From Actinophytocola xanthii (GTDB taxonomy: Bacteria; Actinomycetota; Actinomycetes; Mycobacteriales; Pseudonocardiaceae): 64,000 bases of DNA. Shown here in pieces: positions 33,343 through 41,740 of this stretch (position 1 is its first letter; each line of letters starts with the position of its first letter). The position numbers were made by a program, and so were the translations under genes. The stretch lies in contig NZ_MSIE01000044.1 in assembly GCF_001921205.1 (NCBI RefSeq), positions 1 through 64,000 on the forward strand. The letters run 5' to 3'. The notes beneath the pieces are model-generated. The model did not search any database. It saw only the letters and a program-made list of their open reading frames with translations, and was not told the DNA's origin.

Positions 33343-34359
33343 GTGACGGCCGCGCGCCTGCTGGCGCGGACGGTGCGGGGAGTCGAGTTCGTTGTCGTGG
33401 AGGAGATCCACGACCTGGGGTTGGGCCGCGTGGTGCACGTGGGTCACCGCGAGGTCTGGTTCGACTGTCCGGATCCTGGGCCGGCGCTGCTCGGCCTGCG
33501 CTGTGTGGACGACCTGTTCCTGCTGGCCGCCACGGCCGAGGGCTTGGGCCGCGGCCGGGACCTGCGTCCGCTGGCGAAGGCGGCCGCGGCGGTCGACGTG
33601 CCGGCGTTGCTCGCGCTGCGCCGGCACGTCGCCGGTGTGTCCCAGGTGGACACCGTGGACGTCTCGGCCTCGTTCCTCGGCCGGCGCGCCTTCACCCGGT
33701 ACGACCTCGAGGACGCCGTCGGTGAGCCGCTCGCCGCGGCCACCGGCCTGTCCTACCGGTCACGGCGCGTCGGCGTGCCCCCACCCGGCCTGTCCTGGCG
33801 GGTCACCGTGGCCGACGACCGGGCGGTGCTCGCGCTGCGCCTGGCGCGGCGGCCACTGCACCGGCGGGCCTACCGGCGGGTGACCCGGCCGGGCAGCCTG
33901 CACCCGCCCCTGGCCGCCGCCATGCTCCGCCTGGCTGGTCCGCTCGAGGGCCGCCGCCTGCTCGACCCGTGCTGCGGCGTCGGCACGATCCCGTTGGAGG
34001 CCGGTGCCGCCCCGGACGCCCTGGTGGCCACCGACCACGACCCGGCGGCGGTCGCCGCGGCGCGGGCCAACGGCCTGTCCTCGGCCGGCCTGGCCGACGC
34101 CGGTCGGCTGCCGGTCGGGTCGGGCGCGGTGGACGTGGTGGTGAGCAACCCGCCGTGGAACCGCCAGGTACCGGCCGGCGGCCTGCTCGCCCGCCGCCCG
34201 GACCGCTTCTGGCGCGAGCTGCGCCGCGTCCTACGCCCCGGCGGCCGAGCGGTCCTCCTGCTCCCCGCCGACCTCCGTCCCGGCCTCCCCGTGCTGGCCC
34301 GCCACCCGGTGAGCCTGTCCGGCCGACACCCGGAGGTGCTGGTCATGACGAGAGACTGA
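33343..34359 (+). CDS. Class I SAM methyltransferase, RNA-methylase (UPF0020/Trm14-like)
   Basis: 338 residues. The N-terminal ~150 residues have a THUMP-like layout. The C-terminal methylase shows LLDPCCGVGTIPLEAG (SAM site), ATDHDP and the catalytic SNPPWN motif (N/D-P-P-Y/F/W of amino-methyltransferases). It probably makes m2G in tRNA or rRNA; the exact target is unknown. The GTG at 33343 lies within a GTCACGTGAC palindrome and has no SD, so translation may depend on the upstream leader. A Nudix gene follows four bases after the stop. Confidence 0.82.
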   Translation: MTAARLLARTVRGVEFVVVEEIHDLGLGRVVHVGHREVWFDCPDPGPALLGLRCVDDLFLLAATAEGLGRGRDLRPLAKAAAAVDVPALLALRRHVAGVSQVDTVDVSASFLGRRAFTRYDLEDAVGEPLAAATGLSYRSRRVGVPPPGLSWRVTVADDRAVLALRLARRPLHRRAYRRVTRPGSLHPPLAAAMLRLAGPLEGRRLLDPCCGVGTIPLEAGAAPDALVATDHDPAAVAAARANGLSSAGLADAGRLPVGSGAVDVVVSNPPWNRQVPAGGLLARRPDRFWRELRRVLRPGGRAVLLLPADLRPGLPVLARHPVSLSGRHPEVLVMTRD

Positions 34360-34363
34360 CGGC

Positions 34364-34909
34364 GTGAGCATCAAGACGCTGTCGTCCCGAGTCGTGTACG
34401 AGAACCCGTGGCTGTCGCTGCGCGAGGACCGGATCGAGCGCGCCGACGGTTCCAGCGGCCTCTACTCGGTGATCGACAAACCCGACTTCGCGCTCGTCAT
34501 CCCCTTGGAGGACGACGGATTTCACCTCGTGGAGCAGTACCGGTATCCGCTCGGGCGCCGATCCTGGGAGTTTCCCTCTGGTGCGTTCCCCGACGGACGG
34601 AGCGGCGCGCCGGAGGAGTTGGCCGTCGCCGAGCTGGCCGAGGAGACCGGGTTCACGGCTGGTCGGCTCGAGCGGCTCGGCTTTCTGCACAGCGCGAACG
34701 CCATGACGGGTGAGGGTGTTCACGTGTTCCTGGCGACCGACCTCACGCCCGGCGAGCCCAACCGCGAGGAGACCGAACAGGACATGCGCCAGCAGTGGTT
34801 CTCGCGGGCGGACGTGGAGCGGATGCTGCGCGACGGTGTGATCACCGACGGTCCGTCCCTCGCCGCGTACCTGTTGTTCACGCTGTCGCGGCGGGGGAGC
34901 GGCTCCTGA
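34364..34909 (+). CDS. Nudix hydrolase (ADP-ribose pyrophosphatase-like)
   Basis: 181 residues. The Nudix box appears as GAPEELAVAELAEETGF with the REUxEExGU-type acidic residues. The layout, with IPLEDDGFHLVEQYRYP before the box and HSANAMTGEGVHVFLA after it, fits the NudF/ADP-ribose group that hydrolyses nucleoside-diphosphate sugars. GTG 34364. It is co-transcribed with the methyltransferase (four-base gap). Confidence 0.87.
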   Translation: MSIKTLSSRVVYENPWLSLREDRIERADGSSGLYSVIDKPDFALVIPLEDDGFHLVEQYRYPLGRRSWEFPSGAFPDGRSGAPEELAVAELAEETGFTAGRLERLGFLHSANAMTGEGVHVFLATDLTPGEPNREETEQDMRQQWFSRADVERMLRDGVITDGPSLAAYLLFTLSRRGSGS

Positions 34910-34914
34910 GGCAG

Positions 34915-34946
34915 TTGTCCACAGCTGTGGATGGAACTGGGGACAA
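34915..34946. other. DnaA-box-like cluster and palindrome
   Basis: TTGTCCACA at 34915-34923 equals the actinobacterial DnaA-box consensus. TGGGGACAA at 34938-34946 is an inverted copy with one mismatch. TCCACAGCTGTGGA (34918-34931) is a perfect palindrome that could also be a terminator between the convergent Nudix and oxidoreductase genes. Confidence 0.45.
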
Positions 34947-34965
34947 TTCGAACGCGTGTTCCGGA

Positions 34966-35928
34966 TCAGATGGTGACGACGACCTTGCCCCGGGCGTTTC
35001 CGCCCACGATGTAGCGGATTGCCTCGGCCGCGTCGGCGAGCGGGTAGGTCCGGTCGATCACCGGCGTCAGCGTGCCGTCGGCGACGAGCTGTCCGAGGTG
35101 TTCGAGGTCCTTCCGGTTCTCCTGGGAGATCACCCCGCGCAGGCGGTGGCTCACGAACGGGGAGAGCAGCATCGCGCCGAGCACCCGCTCCAGGCCGCCC
35201 AGCCACCGCCCGCCGCCCTCGCCGCCGATGATGAGCAGCGTGCCCCGGGGGGTCAGCGCCCGGCGCAGCTGGGACAGCGGGCGGAGTCCGGCGGTGTCGA
35301 GGACGACGTCGTACCGACGGGCGCCCGACACCGGGTCCTCCCGGGTGTAGTCGACGACGTGGTCGGCCCCGAGCGAGCGGGCCAGCTCGAGCTTTCCGGT
35401 GCTGCACACGCCGGTGACCTCACCCCCGGCCGCCTTGGCCAGCTGGACCGCGAACGAGCCGACCCCGCCGGCCGCGCCGATGACCAGCACGCTGTTCCCG
35501 GGCCGCACGGTGCGGCGCACGGCGTGCAGCGCGGTCAGGCCCGAGACCGGCAGCGCGGCCGCCTGCTCGAAGCTGACGTTCGGCGGCTTCGCGGTACACC
35601 TGTCCACCCGCACCCGGGCGTACTCGGCGAACGCGCCCCCGCAGGTGCCGAACACCTCCGCGCCGGGCTCGAACGCGTCGACGCCCGGTCCGACGGCCAC
35701 CACGACACCGGCGAAGTCCCGCCCGCGCACCCGGTCGCGGGGCCTGCGCAGGCCCGTTGCGGTGCGGACCAGGTAGGGCAGCCCGGCCATCAGGTGCCAC
35801 ACGCCGGGGTCGACGCCCGCCGCACGGACCTCGACGAGCACCTCCCCGCGGCCGGGCTCCGGTCTGTCGACCTCGGCCAGCGTCAGGACCTCGGCCTCGC
35901 CGTACTCGTCGTGCACGATCGCCTTCAC
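34966..35928 (-). CDS. NAD(P)-dependent quinone oxidoreductase-like (zinc-free MDR)
   Basis: 320 residues. MDR fold with GRDFAGVVVAVGPGV and the Rossmann motif VIGAAGGVGSFAVQLAK; the zinc-binding cysteines of alcohol dehydrogenases are missing, as in quinone oxidoreductases. GGAGGA sits before a GTG at 35928 that overlaps the HTH gene stop by four bases. Last gene of a three-gene operon (membrane protein, HTH, oxidoreductase). Confidence 0.88.
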   Translation of the reverse strand: MKAIVHDEYGEAEVLTLAEVDRPEPGRGEVLVEVRAAGVDPGVWHLMAGLPYLVRTATGLRRPRDRVRGRDFAGVVVAVGPGVDAFEPGAEVFGTCGGAFAEYARVRVDRCTAKPPNVSFEQAAALPVSGLTALHAVRRTVRPGNSVLVIGAAGGVGSFAVQLAKAAGGEVTGVCSTGKLELARSLGADHVVDYTREDPVSGARRYDVVLDTAGLRPLSQLRRALTPRGTLLIIGGEGGGRWLGGLERVLGAMLLSPFVSHRLRGVISQENRKDLEHLGQLVADGTLTPVIDRTYPLADAAEAIRYIVGGNARGKVVVTI

Positions 35929-36152
35929 GGCTGTTCCTCCTCGGGATACTGGAAAACCTCGTCGAGCGGCACCCGGAACACCCGGGCGATCTGGAAGGCC
36001 ATCTCGAGCGACGGCGAGTAACGCCCCTGTTCGATCGCGATGACCGTCTGCCTGGTGACCCCGAGGCGCCGCGCGAGTTCCGCCTGGGTCATCTCCCCCT
36101 GCGCGAAGCGCAGCGAGCGGATCGAGTTGGTGACCTTCGTCGGCTTCACCAT
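35925..36152 (-). CDS. Small Cro/CI-type HTH regulator (YozG-like)
   Basis: 75 residues, nearly all one HTH: MTQAELARRLGVTRQTVIAIEQGRY then FRVPLDEVFQYPEEE, the typical ending of this single-domain group. Such regulators are usually cotranscribed with small membrane proteins and repress their operon. Its ATG lies inside the 3' end of the membrane-protein gene (7-bp overlap). The likely operator is the dyad at 36583-36644. Confidence 0.9.
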   Translation of the reverse strand: MVKPTKVTNSIRSLRFAQGEMTQAELARRLGVTRQTVIAIEQGRYSPSLEMAFQIARVFRVPLDEVFQYPEEEQP

Positions 36153-36568
36153 CGCTGGAAATCACCCCGGCGGTAGGCGTAGATCTTGGCCACCGAGCCG
36201 AGGACGGCCGACAGCACGAACGCCAGGTAGATCGCGTTGGCGATCCAGAAGTGGGCCACCTCGAACATCGCCAGCAGCAGCGCCCCGACGCCCCCGAGCA
36301 CGACGAAGGACTGGCCGATCCGGTCGCCGACCTGGTTGATCTCCCGGTCTCGTTCGTCGCTGGCGGTCCCCGCCCTGGCCGCCACCCCGATGCCGAGCAC
36401 GATGGAGACGACGATCGCGCCGCCGATCGACCACAACAGCTGGGCCACGTAGGGCGTCTCGGCGAGCGGCTGTCCAGCCGCCCGAGCGAAGGTGACCACC
36501 AGGTACACCGCATAGCCGACGGCGCTGACCACCGCCATGATCCACGCGCGTCCTTCTTCGTACGTCAC
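36146..36568 (-). CDS. Four-helix membrane protein, operon partner of the HTH regulator
   Basis: 140 residues with four hydrophobic helices (IMAVVSAVGYAVYLVVTF, LLWSIGGAIVVSIVLGIGV, FVVLGGVGALLLAMFEV, IYLAFVLSAVLGSVAKIYAY) and a central charged loop DERDREINQVGDRIG. The organisation matches the DUF2178-like membrane proteins found beside small XRE regulators. GTG 36568 has GGGAG upstream. First gene of the operon. Confidence 0.8.
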   Translation of the reverse strand: MTYEEGRAWIMAVVSAVGYAVYLVVTFARAAGQPLAETPYVAQLLWSIGGAIVVSIVLGIGVAARAGTASDERDREINQVGDRIGQSFVVLGGVGALLLAMFEVAHFWIANAIYLAFVLSAVLGSVAKIYAYRRGDFQRW

Positions 36569-36582
36569 CGCGCACTCCCAAT

Positions 36583-36644
36583 GTTAAACAACTTTGACAG
36601 GACCAATGTAAATCAGAGCTGACTTGGTGTCAAAGATTTTTAAC
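36583..36644 (-). promoter_or_regulatory. Promoter embedded in a large dyad
   Basis: On the minus strand TTGACA (36628-36633), 17 bases, TACATT (36605-36610): a sigma-70-type promoter. It is framed by inverted CTTTGACA/TGTCAAAG (36592-36599, 36628-36635) and GTTAAA/TTTAAC (36583-36588, 36639-36644), suiting autorepression by the HTH protein. Confidence 0.7.
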
Positions 36645-36669
36645 CTGAGGCGTCGGCAAGCAGCACGAA

Positions 36670-36699
36670 GCCGGCCTCCGCGAACGCGCGGAGGCCGGC
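36670..36699. terminator. Hairpin terminator after the metallopeptidase gene
   Basis: Perfect 13-bp arms 36670-36682 and 36687-36699 with an AACG loop. Confidence 0.65.
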
Positions 36700-36727
36700 C
36701 GTCAGGGTCGGGTGGTGTTCGGCGGCG

Positions 36728-37630
36728 TCAGAGGCTGTTGGTGTCGAAGGTGTTGCAGCGGTTGGGATCGCCGCTCTCGAAGCCGACGTTGTACCACTTC
36801 TGCCGCTGCTCCGAGGAGCCGTGGCTGAACTGGGTCGTGTCCACCCTGCCGCCACCCAGCTCGCGCTGGATGAAGTCGTCTCCGATGCGGGACGCGGCGT
36901 CCAGCGCGGCAGCGATGTCCTCGGAGGTCACGCCGATGATCAGCGGCTCACCCGACTCGGTCGGTGTGGTCGTCGCATGGTTGGCCCAGGCCCCGGCATA
37001 GCAGTCGGCCTGCAGCTCCAGGCGCACCGAGTCCGAGGTCGGGCCGGTGCCGGGCTGCACCCGGTCCGACGTTCCGAGCAGGTTCTGCACGTGGTGGCCG
37101 TACTCGTGGGCCAGCACGTAGGCCTCGACGAACGGCCCACCGGTGGCCCCGAACCGCTGCTCGAGCTCGGTGAAGAAGTTGAGGTCGATGTAGACCTCCG
37201 CGTCGGCCGGGCAGTAGAACGGCCCCGCGGCGGAGCTGGCGCTGCCGCATCCGCCGGTCTGCACCCCGCCCGAGAAGAAGTTGGTCTGCGCGGTCCGGTA
37301 GTCCGCACCCGAGCCCGCGAACTGGTCCTCCCAGTAGGCCTGGATCGAGTTGATGAACGCGACGGCCCGGCAGTCCGCCTCCCGGTTGGCGTCCGCACCG
37401 GTCCGGCACCGCTCCGCGATGGCCTCCGACCCCACCTGCTGGTCCGGGCTCACGTCTCCGAACCCGGCGCCGGACGGGAGGGCCTCACCGCCGCCCAGCT
37501 GCGAGATCACGAAGTAGATGATCAGCCCGAGGATCCCGAGCCCACCTCCGCCGACGGCGACGCGCCCGCCCATCCCACGCTGGTCGCTGACCTGGGACGT
37601 GTCGAGCTCAGCGTTCTCGTTGAATCGCAC
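36728..37630 (-). CDS. Membrane-anchored neutral zinc metallopeptidase (YpfJ family)
   Basis: 300 residues. A short cytosolic N-terminus, one membrane helix (LGILGLIIYFVISQL) and an outside domain. The zinc motif HEYGHH with a downstream acidic residue in RLELQADCYAG and the start FNENAELDTSQVSDQRG define the YpfJ/KPN_02809 family (gluzincin-like, function unknown). GGAGG seven bases before GTG 37630 sets the start; the frame extends to 37681 without support. Confidence 0.9.
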   Translation of the reverse strand: MRFNENAELDTSQVSDQRGMGGRVAVGGGGLGILGLIIYFVISQLGGGEALPSGAGFGDVSPDQQVGSEAIAERCRTGADANREADCRAVAFINSIQAYWEDQFAGSGADYRTAQTNFFSGGVQTGGCGSASSAAGPFYCPADAEVYIDLNFFTELEQRFGATGGPFVEAYVLAHEYGHHVQNLLGTSDRVQPGTGPTSDSVRLELQADCYAGAWANHATTTPTESGEPLIIGVTSEDIAAALDAASRIGDDFIQRELGGGRVDTTQFSHGSSEQRQKWYNVGFESGDPNRCNTFDTNSL

Positions 37631-37702
37631 CGCCTGTCCTCCAAAAGCGCACCTCACGGATCTGTAGCTCGATGGTGGCACGCGCCCAGGAGGACGGCAT
37701 GA

Positions 37703-39130
37703 TCAACGAACGGCGGCCCCCTGCCGCCAGGCGCTGGCCAGCCGTTCCACCGCGTCCCCCAGCGTGGCCGGGTCGGCGAGGTAGGGGATCCGGACGTGCT
37801 CGCGGTGGCCCCGGCCCGGGTCGAACGCCGACCCCGGCACCACGGCGACCCCGTGGCGCAGCGCGGTCTGGGCAAAGGACTCGGTGTCCGTGCCGGGCAG
37901 CCGCACCCAGAGGGTCTGGCCGCCCTGTGCGCTCGTCACCTCCCACTCCGGCAGCACCCTGGCGAGCTCGCCGCGCAGGTGGTCGTGCCGTTCCCGCAGC
38001 GCCGCGACCCGCCGCCGGCGGAGCTCGTCCAGCTGCGGCAGCAGGTGCGCGGCGCTGAGCTGGGCCAACACGTCCCCGCCGAGGTCGTGCGTGGCCTTGA
38101 GCCGGGCCAACCGGGTGATCATCGCTGGGGCGGCGCGGACCCACCCGATGCGGATCCCGCCCCACACGAGCTTGCTCAGCGACCCGATCGTGACGACCTC
38201 GTCCGCGGTGGCGAAGGCGGCAATTGGTGGCGGCTGGTCGGTGAACCCGAGCGGGGCCAGCACCTCGTCGTCCACCAGCGGCGTCCCGGACCGCTCGGCG
38301 ACCCGGGCCAGGCGGCGGCGGGCGAGGGTGTGGACGCAGGTGCCGGTCGGGTTGTGGAAGCTCGCGGTCACGTAGGCCAGCGCCGGGCGCTCGCGGGTCA
38401 TCGCCGCGGCGAAGGCGTCCACGTCGAGACCGTGCTCGGCGACCCGGACCGTGCGGATGGCCGCCACCGCGTCCCGGAAGACCTCGACGGCGCCCGGGTA
38501 GGTGGGTGTCTCGGTGAGCACCCGGTCCCCGGGGGCCACCAGCAGCCGGGCGAGCAGCGCCAGCGCCTGTTGGCCGCCGGTCGTGACGAGGATCTGGTCC
38601 TGTGTGGTCGGCACGCCCTGCGCGGTGTACCGCGCGGCGAGCGCCGTCCGCAGCTCCGGAACGCCGGCGGGGTGGTAGCCGAGCCCGGCGGAGGACATGC
38701 GGGACAGGTGGTCCAGCGCGGTGTGGTGTGCCGCGACGAGCTCCGGCGGCAGCGCGTCCGGGCCGGCGCAGGCCAGCTGGAGGACGCCGTCCCCCGGCCT
38801 GTCCAGCAGGTGCAGGAACAGCGGGTTCGCGGTGGCCGTGCCGCTCGTTCCCGGGTCCGGCGCCTCGGCGCACACCCGGGTGCCGCTGCCCCTGGTCCGG
38901 ACGAGCCGGCCCTCCTGGCGGAGCACGTCGTAGGCGGCGACGACGGTGCCCCGGCCGACCGCCAGCGCCGCGGCCAGCGTGCGGTCCGGCGGGAGTAGGT
39001 GCTGGTCGGGCAGCTCCCCGTCGGCGATCAGCTGGCGGAGCCGGGTCGCCAGCAGCAGGTACAGCGGTCCCCGCCCGGCCGACCACCGGCCGAGCAGGGC
39101 CACCAGCGACTCCGGCGGAATTGGTCTCAT
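37703..39130 (-). CDS. MocR-type (GntR-aminotransferase) transcriptional regulator
   Basis: 475 residues. N-terminal GntR winged helix (LYLLLATRLRQLIADGELPD, core RLRQLIADGELP) joined to a class I aminotransferase domain with the PLP lysine in TIGSLSKLVWGGIRIGW. MocR proteins sense PLP or amino-acid adducts and often control divergent genes. ATG 39130 precedes the HTH; the frame runs on to 39334 over the divergent gene and is not used. It faces an aminotransferase gene across a 64-bp gap with ATTGG-type repeats. Confidence 0.9.
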   Translation of the reverse strand: MRPIPPESLVALLGRWSAGRGPLYLLLATRLRQLIADGELPDQHLLPPDRTLAAALAVGRGTVVAAYDVLRQEGRLVRTRGSGTRVCAEAPDPGTSGTATANPLFLHLLDRPGDGVLQLACAGPDALPPELVAAHHTALDHLSRMSSAGLGYHPAGVPELRTALAARYTAQGVPTTQDQILVTTGGQQALALLARLLVAPGDRVLTETPTYPGAVEVFRDAVAAIRTVRVAEHGLDVDAFAAAMTRERPALAYVTASFHNPTGTCVHTLARRRLARVAERSGTPLVDDEVLAPLGFTDQPPPIAAFATADEVVTIGSLSKLVWGGIRIGWVRAAPAMITRLARLKATHDLGGDVLAQLSAAHLLPQLDELRRRRVAALRERHDHLRGELARVLPEWEVTSAQGGQTLWVRLPGTDTESFAQTALRHGVAVVPGSAFDPGRGHREHVRIPYLADPATLGDAVERLASAWRQGAAVR

Positions 39131-39157
39131 CGGCGGACCAATTACCCGGTATTGGCC
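39120..39157. promoter_or_regulatory. ATTGGTC repeats, candidate MocR operator
   Basis: ATTGGTC (39120), GACCAAT (39136) and ATTGGCC (39151): alternating inverted copies in the MocR/aminotransferase gap, overlapping the MocR start codon. Confidence 0.6.
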
Positions 39158-39194
39158 CTGTCCGTCAAGCACGCCGGGGGCGACCATCCGAGGC

Positions 39195-40424
39195 ATGACC
39201 ACCTCGACCACGCCACTGACCGACCTCCCACCCAGGTTTTCGGACGCGGCGATGTCCGCCCTGGTGGACCGCCCGGTCCGCTTCGACCTCGCGGAGAGCA
39301 CCTGCCCGTCCCTGCGTCTGGGGGACCTGTTCACCCCGGCCGTCCTCGACCGCCTGGAGAAGGTGGAGATCGGCTACGGCACCACCGAGGGAGACCCCCA
39401 CCTGCGTGCCCTCGTCGCGGCCGGCGCCGGCGTGCGCGCGGACCAGGTCCTGGTCACCGCGGGTGCGAGCTCGGCGCTGTTCCTGGTGGCGCTCTCCACC
39501 TGCGGGCCCGGCGACCACGCCGTCCTCCTGGCCCCGTACTTTCCGCCGACCCGCGCGGTTCTCGACGCGCTCGCCGTCCGGACCAGCACGGTCGGGCTCG
39601 ATTTCGACCGCGGGTACCGGCTCGACGAGCAGGCGGTCGACGCCGTCGCCGCGACGCTCACGCCCGAGACCAGGCTGGTGGTGCTGGCCTCGCCGCAGAA
39701 CCCCTCCGGCGTCCGGGTCACCGAGCCGGAGCTGCGCCGCCTCCTCGAGCGGATGACCGTCCTGGCACCGCGGGCGGTCCTGCTCGTCGACGAGACCTAC
39801 CGCGAGAGCACCTACGGCGGGGCTCGCCCGCCGGCCTCCGCTGCCGCGCTCTCGCCCCGCGTCGTGACCTGCTCCTCGCTGTCGAAGGCGCACGGGGCAC
39901 CGGGTCTGCGCGTCGGCTGGCTGACCGCGACCGACCCCGCGCTGCGGGAACGGTTGCGAGCGGCCAAGTTCAACACCTCCGTCTGCTGCTCGGGGATGGC
40001 CGAGGCGCTGGCCGTGGAGGTGCTCGACCGGGCCGAGGAGGTGCTCGCCGATCGGAGCGCCTTGCTCACGAGCACGGTGGACGTGCTCACCCGGTGGGCG
40101 CGGGAGCACGCCGACGTCCTCGAGTTCCTTCCCCCGGACGGGGGAGCCATGTGCTGCCTGCGGCTGCGGGCCGACCGCGTCGACGACGGCGCGGTTCCCG
40201 CCTTCTACGAGGCGCTTGCCGCCCGCGAGGTCCGGGTCGCGCCCGGGGCCTGGTTCGCCGAGCCCGACCGCGTGTTCCGCGTCGGCTTCGGACACCTGCC
40301 CGAGGAGTCCTTCCGCGTCGCGCTCGACCGCGTGAGCGACGCCCTGTCCGTTCTCCCCGGCCCGTCCGAATTGGAAACGGGAAACGGATGTGGAAATGCG
40401 ACACCATCCCCCAGCATGGAGTAG
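39195..40424 (+). CDS. Class I/II PLP-dependent aminotransferase
   Basis: 409 residues. PLP-binding lysine in CSSLSKAHGAPGLRVGW, substrate/cofactor arginine near VFRVGFGHL, and VLASPQNPSG (Asn contacting PLP). The substrate is not predictable. ATG 39195 with GAGG just upstream. It is probably regulated by the divergent MocR protein. The last ~15 residues (after LPGPSEL) look non-conserved and lead into the overlapping start of the next gene (TAGTG). Confidence 0.9.
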   Translation: MTTSTTPLTDLPPRFSDAAMSALVDRPVRFDLAESTCPSLRLGDLFTPAVLDRLEKVEIGYGTTEGDPHLRALVAAGAGVRADQVLVTAGASSALFLVALSTCGPGDHAVLLAPYFPPTRAVLDALAVRTSTVGLDFDRGYRLDEQAVDAVAATLTPETRLVVLASPQNPSGVRVTEPELRRLLERMTVLAPRAVLLVDETYRESTYGGARPPASAAALSPRVVTCSSLSKAHGAPGLRVGWLTATDPALRERLRAAKFNTSVCCSGMAEALAVEVLDRAEEVLADRSALLTSTVDVLTRWAREHADVLEFLPPDGGAMCCLRLRADRVDDGAVPAFYEALAAREVRVAPGAWFAEPDRVFRVGFGHLPEESFRVALDRVSDALSVLPGPSELETGNGCGNATPSPSME

Positions 40425-41740
40425 TGAACGGTGTTGAGGCGTTCGGGATCGAGCTCCGGCGCCGGCGGATCGCGGCCGACTTCTCGCTGGCCCGGTTCGC
40501 CGGCCAGGTGCACTACAGCAAGGGCCACCTGAGCAAGGTCGAGAACGGGTTGGCCCGGCCCACCGAGGACTTCGCGCGCCGCTGCGACGCGTGCCTCGGC
40601 GCCGGCGGGGAGCTCCTGGCACTCGTTCGACCGAGGGGCGCGCGACGCGCCGAGGCGGCGGAGAGCTCCGCCGCCTCGGCGTTCGGCGCCGGCGAAGACG
40701 ACGCGGAGGTGTGGCTGATGGGCCTGGGTCCAGACGGCGAGTCCGGCTTCCAACCAGTGGGGAGGCGGGACGTCCTGGTGATGGGCATGGCCGCGGCTAC
40801 GGCCCTGTCCATCCCAGGACGTGTCCGCCCGGCCCACGGCGGCGACGTGGTCGGCCTGTCCAGGAGCGCGTTCGACCACACTCGCCGCCTCGGCCAGACC
40901 GTCAGCGCGAGCCTGGTCTTCCCCGTCGTGGTCAGCCAGGCCCAGATGCTGCGCGTACTCGCGCGGTCCTCACCGCACGCCCGCACCGAGCTGACCCTGC
41001 TCGCCGCGCGCAACGCGGAGTACGCGGGCTGGATGGCCCAGGAGTCCGGCGACGACAACGCCGCCCTGTGGTGGACCAGGAAGGCGGTGCGGATGGCCGC
41101 CGGTGTCGGCCGGCACGACCTCGCGGCCTACGCGCTCGTCCGGGAGGCGCTGGTCACGCTCTACCAGGGCGACGCGGCGGCGACGATCGACCTCGCCAGG
41201 CAGGCACAGCGCGATCCCCAGCTCCCGCCGCGCATCCTCGGTCTCGCGGCCCAGCGCGAGGCGCAGGGGCACGCCCTGGCCGGCGCCTACGACGAGTGCA
41301 TGCATGCCCTCGACCGCGCCGCCGACCTGCTCGCCCTGGCCGCGGCGCAGCCGAGGGACGGCGAGCCCGTCATCGGCACCACGACCGTGAGCGACCCGGT
41401 CGCGATCGTCACCGGCTGGTGCCTGCACGACCTCGGGCACTCGCGGCGGGCTGCCGAGGTGCTCGACCGGGAGGTGGCCAAGATCGCCCCCGACGCGATC
41501 CGCGCCAGGGTGCGCTTCGGCCTGCGCCAGGCGCTGGCCCACGCCGCCTCCGGCGAGATCGACCACGCGTGTGCGCTGGTCGAGGAGCTGCTGGAGTCGG
41601 TGGCCGCGCTCGACTCGGCGACCGCCCTCGCCGACGTGCAGCGCCTGTCGGCCACCATGCGGCGCTGGCCGGGGCATCCCGCCGTCCGCCGGCTGACCCC
41701 GGAGCTCACCGCGGCTATGAGCGGGAGCCAGCGCGGCTGA
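40424..41740 (+). CDS. XRE-family regulator with C-terminal TPR-like domain
   Basis: 438 residues. N-terminal HTH (FSLARFAGQVHYSKGHLSKVENG, core YSKGHLSKVENG) followed by a linker containing an RRDVLVMGMAAATAL stretch and a long helical region resembling tetratricopeptide repeats (AAYALVREALVTLYQGDAAATIDLA). Such proteins are common actinobacterial regulators of development or local clusters. GTG 40424 overlaps the aminotransferase stop by one base. Its 3' end overlaps the broken acyltransferase by 26 bp. Confidence 0.85.
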   Translation: MNGVEAFGIELRRRRIAADFSLARFAGQVHYSKGHLSKVENGLARPTEDFARRCDACLGAGGELLALVRPRGARRAEAAESSAASAFGAGEDDAEVWLMGLGPDGESGFQPVGRRDVLVMGMAAATALSIPGRVRPAHGGDVVGLSRSAFDHTRRLGQTVSASLVFPVVVSQAQMLRVLARSSPHARTELTLLAARNAEYAGWMAQESGDDNAALWWTRKAVRMAAGVGRHDLAAYALVREALVTLYQGDAAATIDLARQAQRDPQLPPRILGLAAQREAQGHALAGAYDECMHALDRAADLLALAAAQPRDGEPVIGTTTVSDPVAIVTGWCLHDLGHSRRAAEVLDREVAKIAPDAIRARVRFGLRQALAHAASGEIDHACALVEELLESVAALDSATALADVQRLSATMRRWPGHPAVRRLTPELTAAMSGSQRG

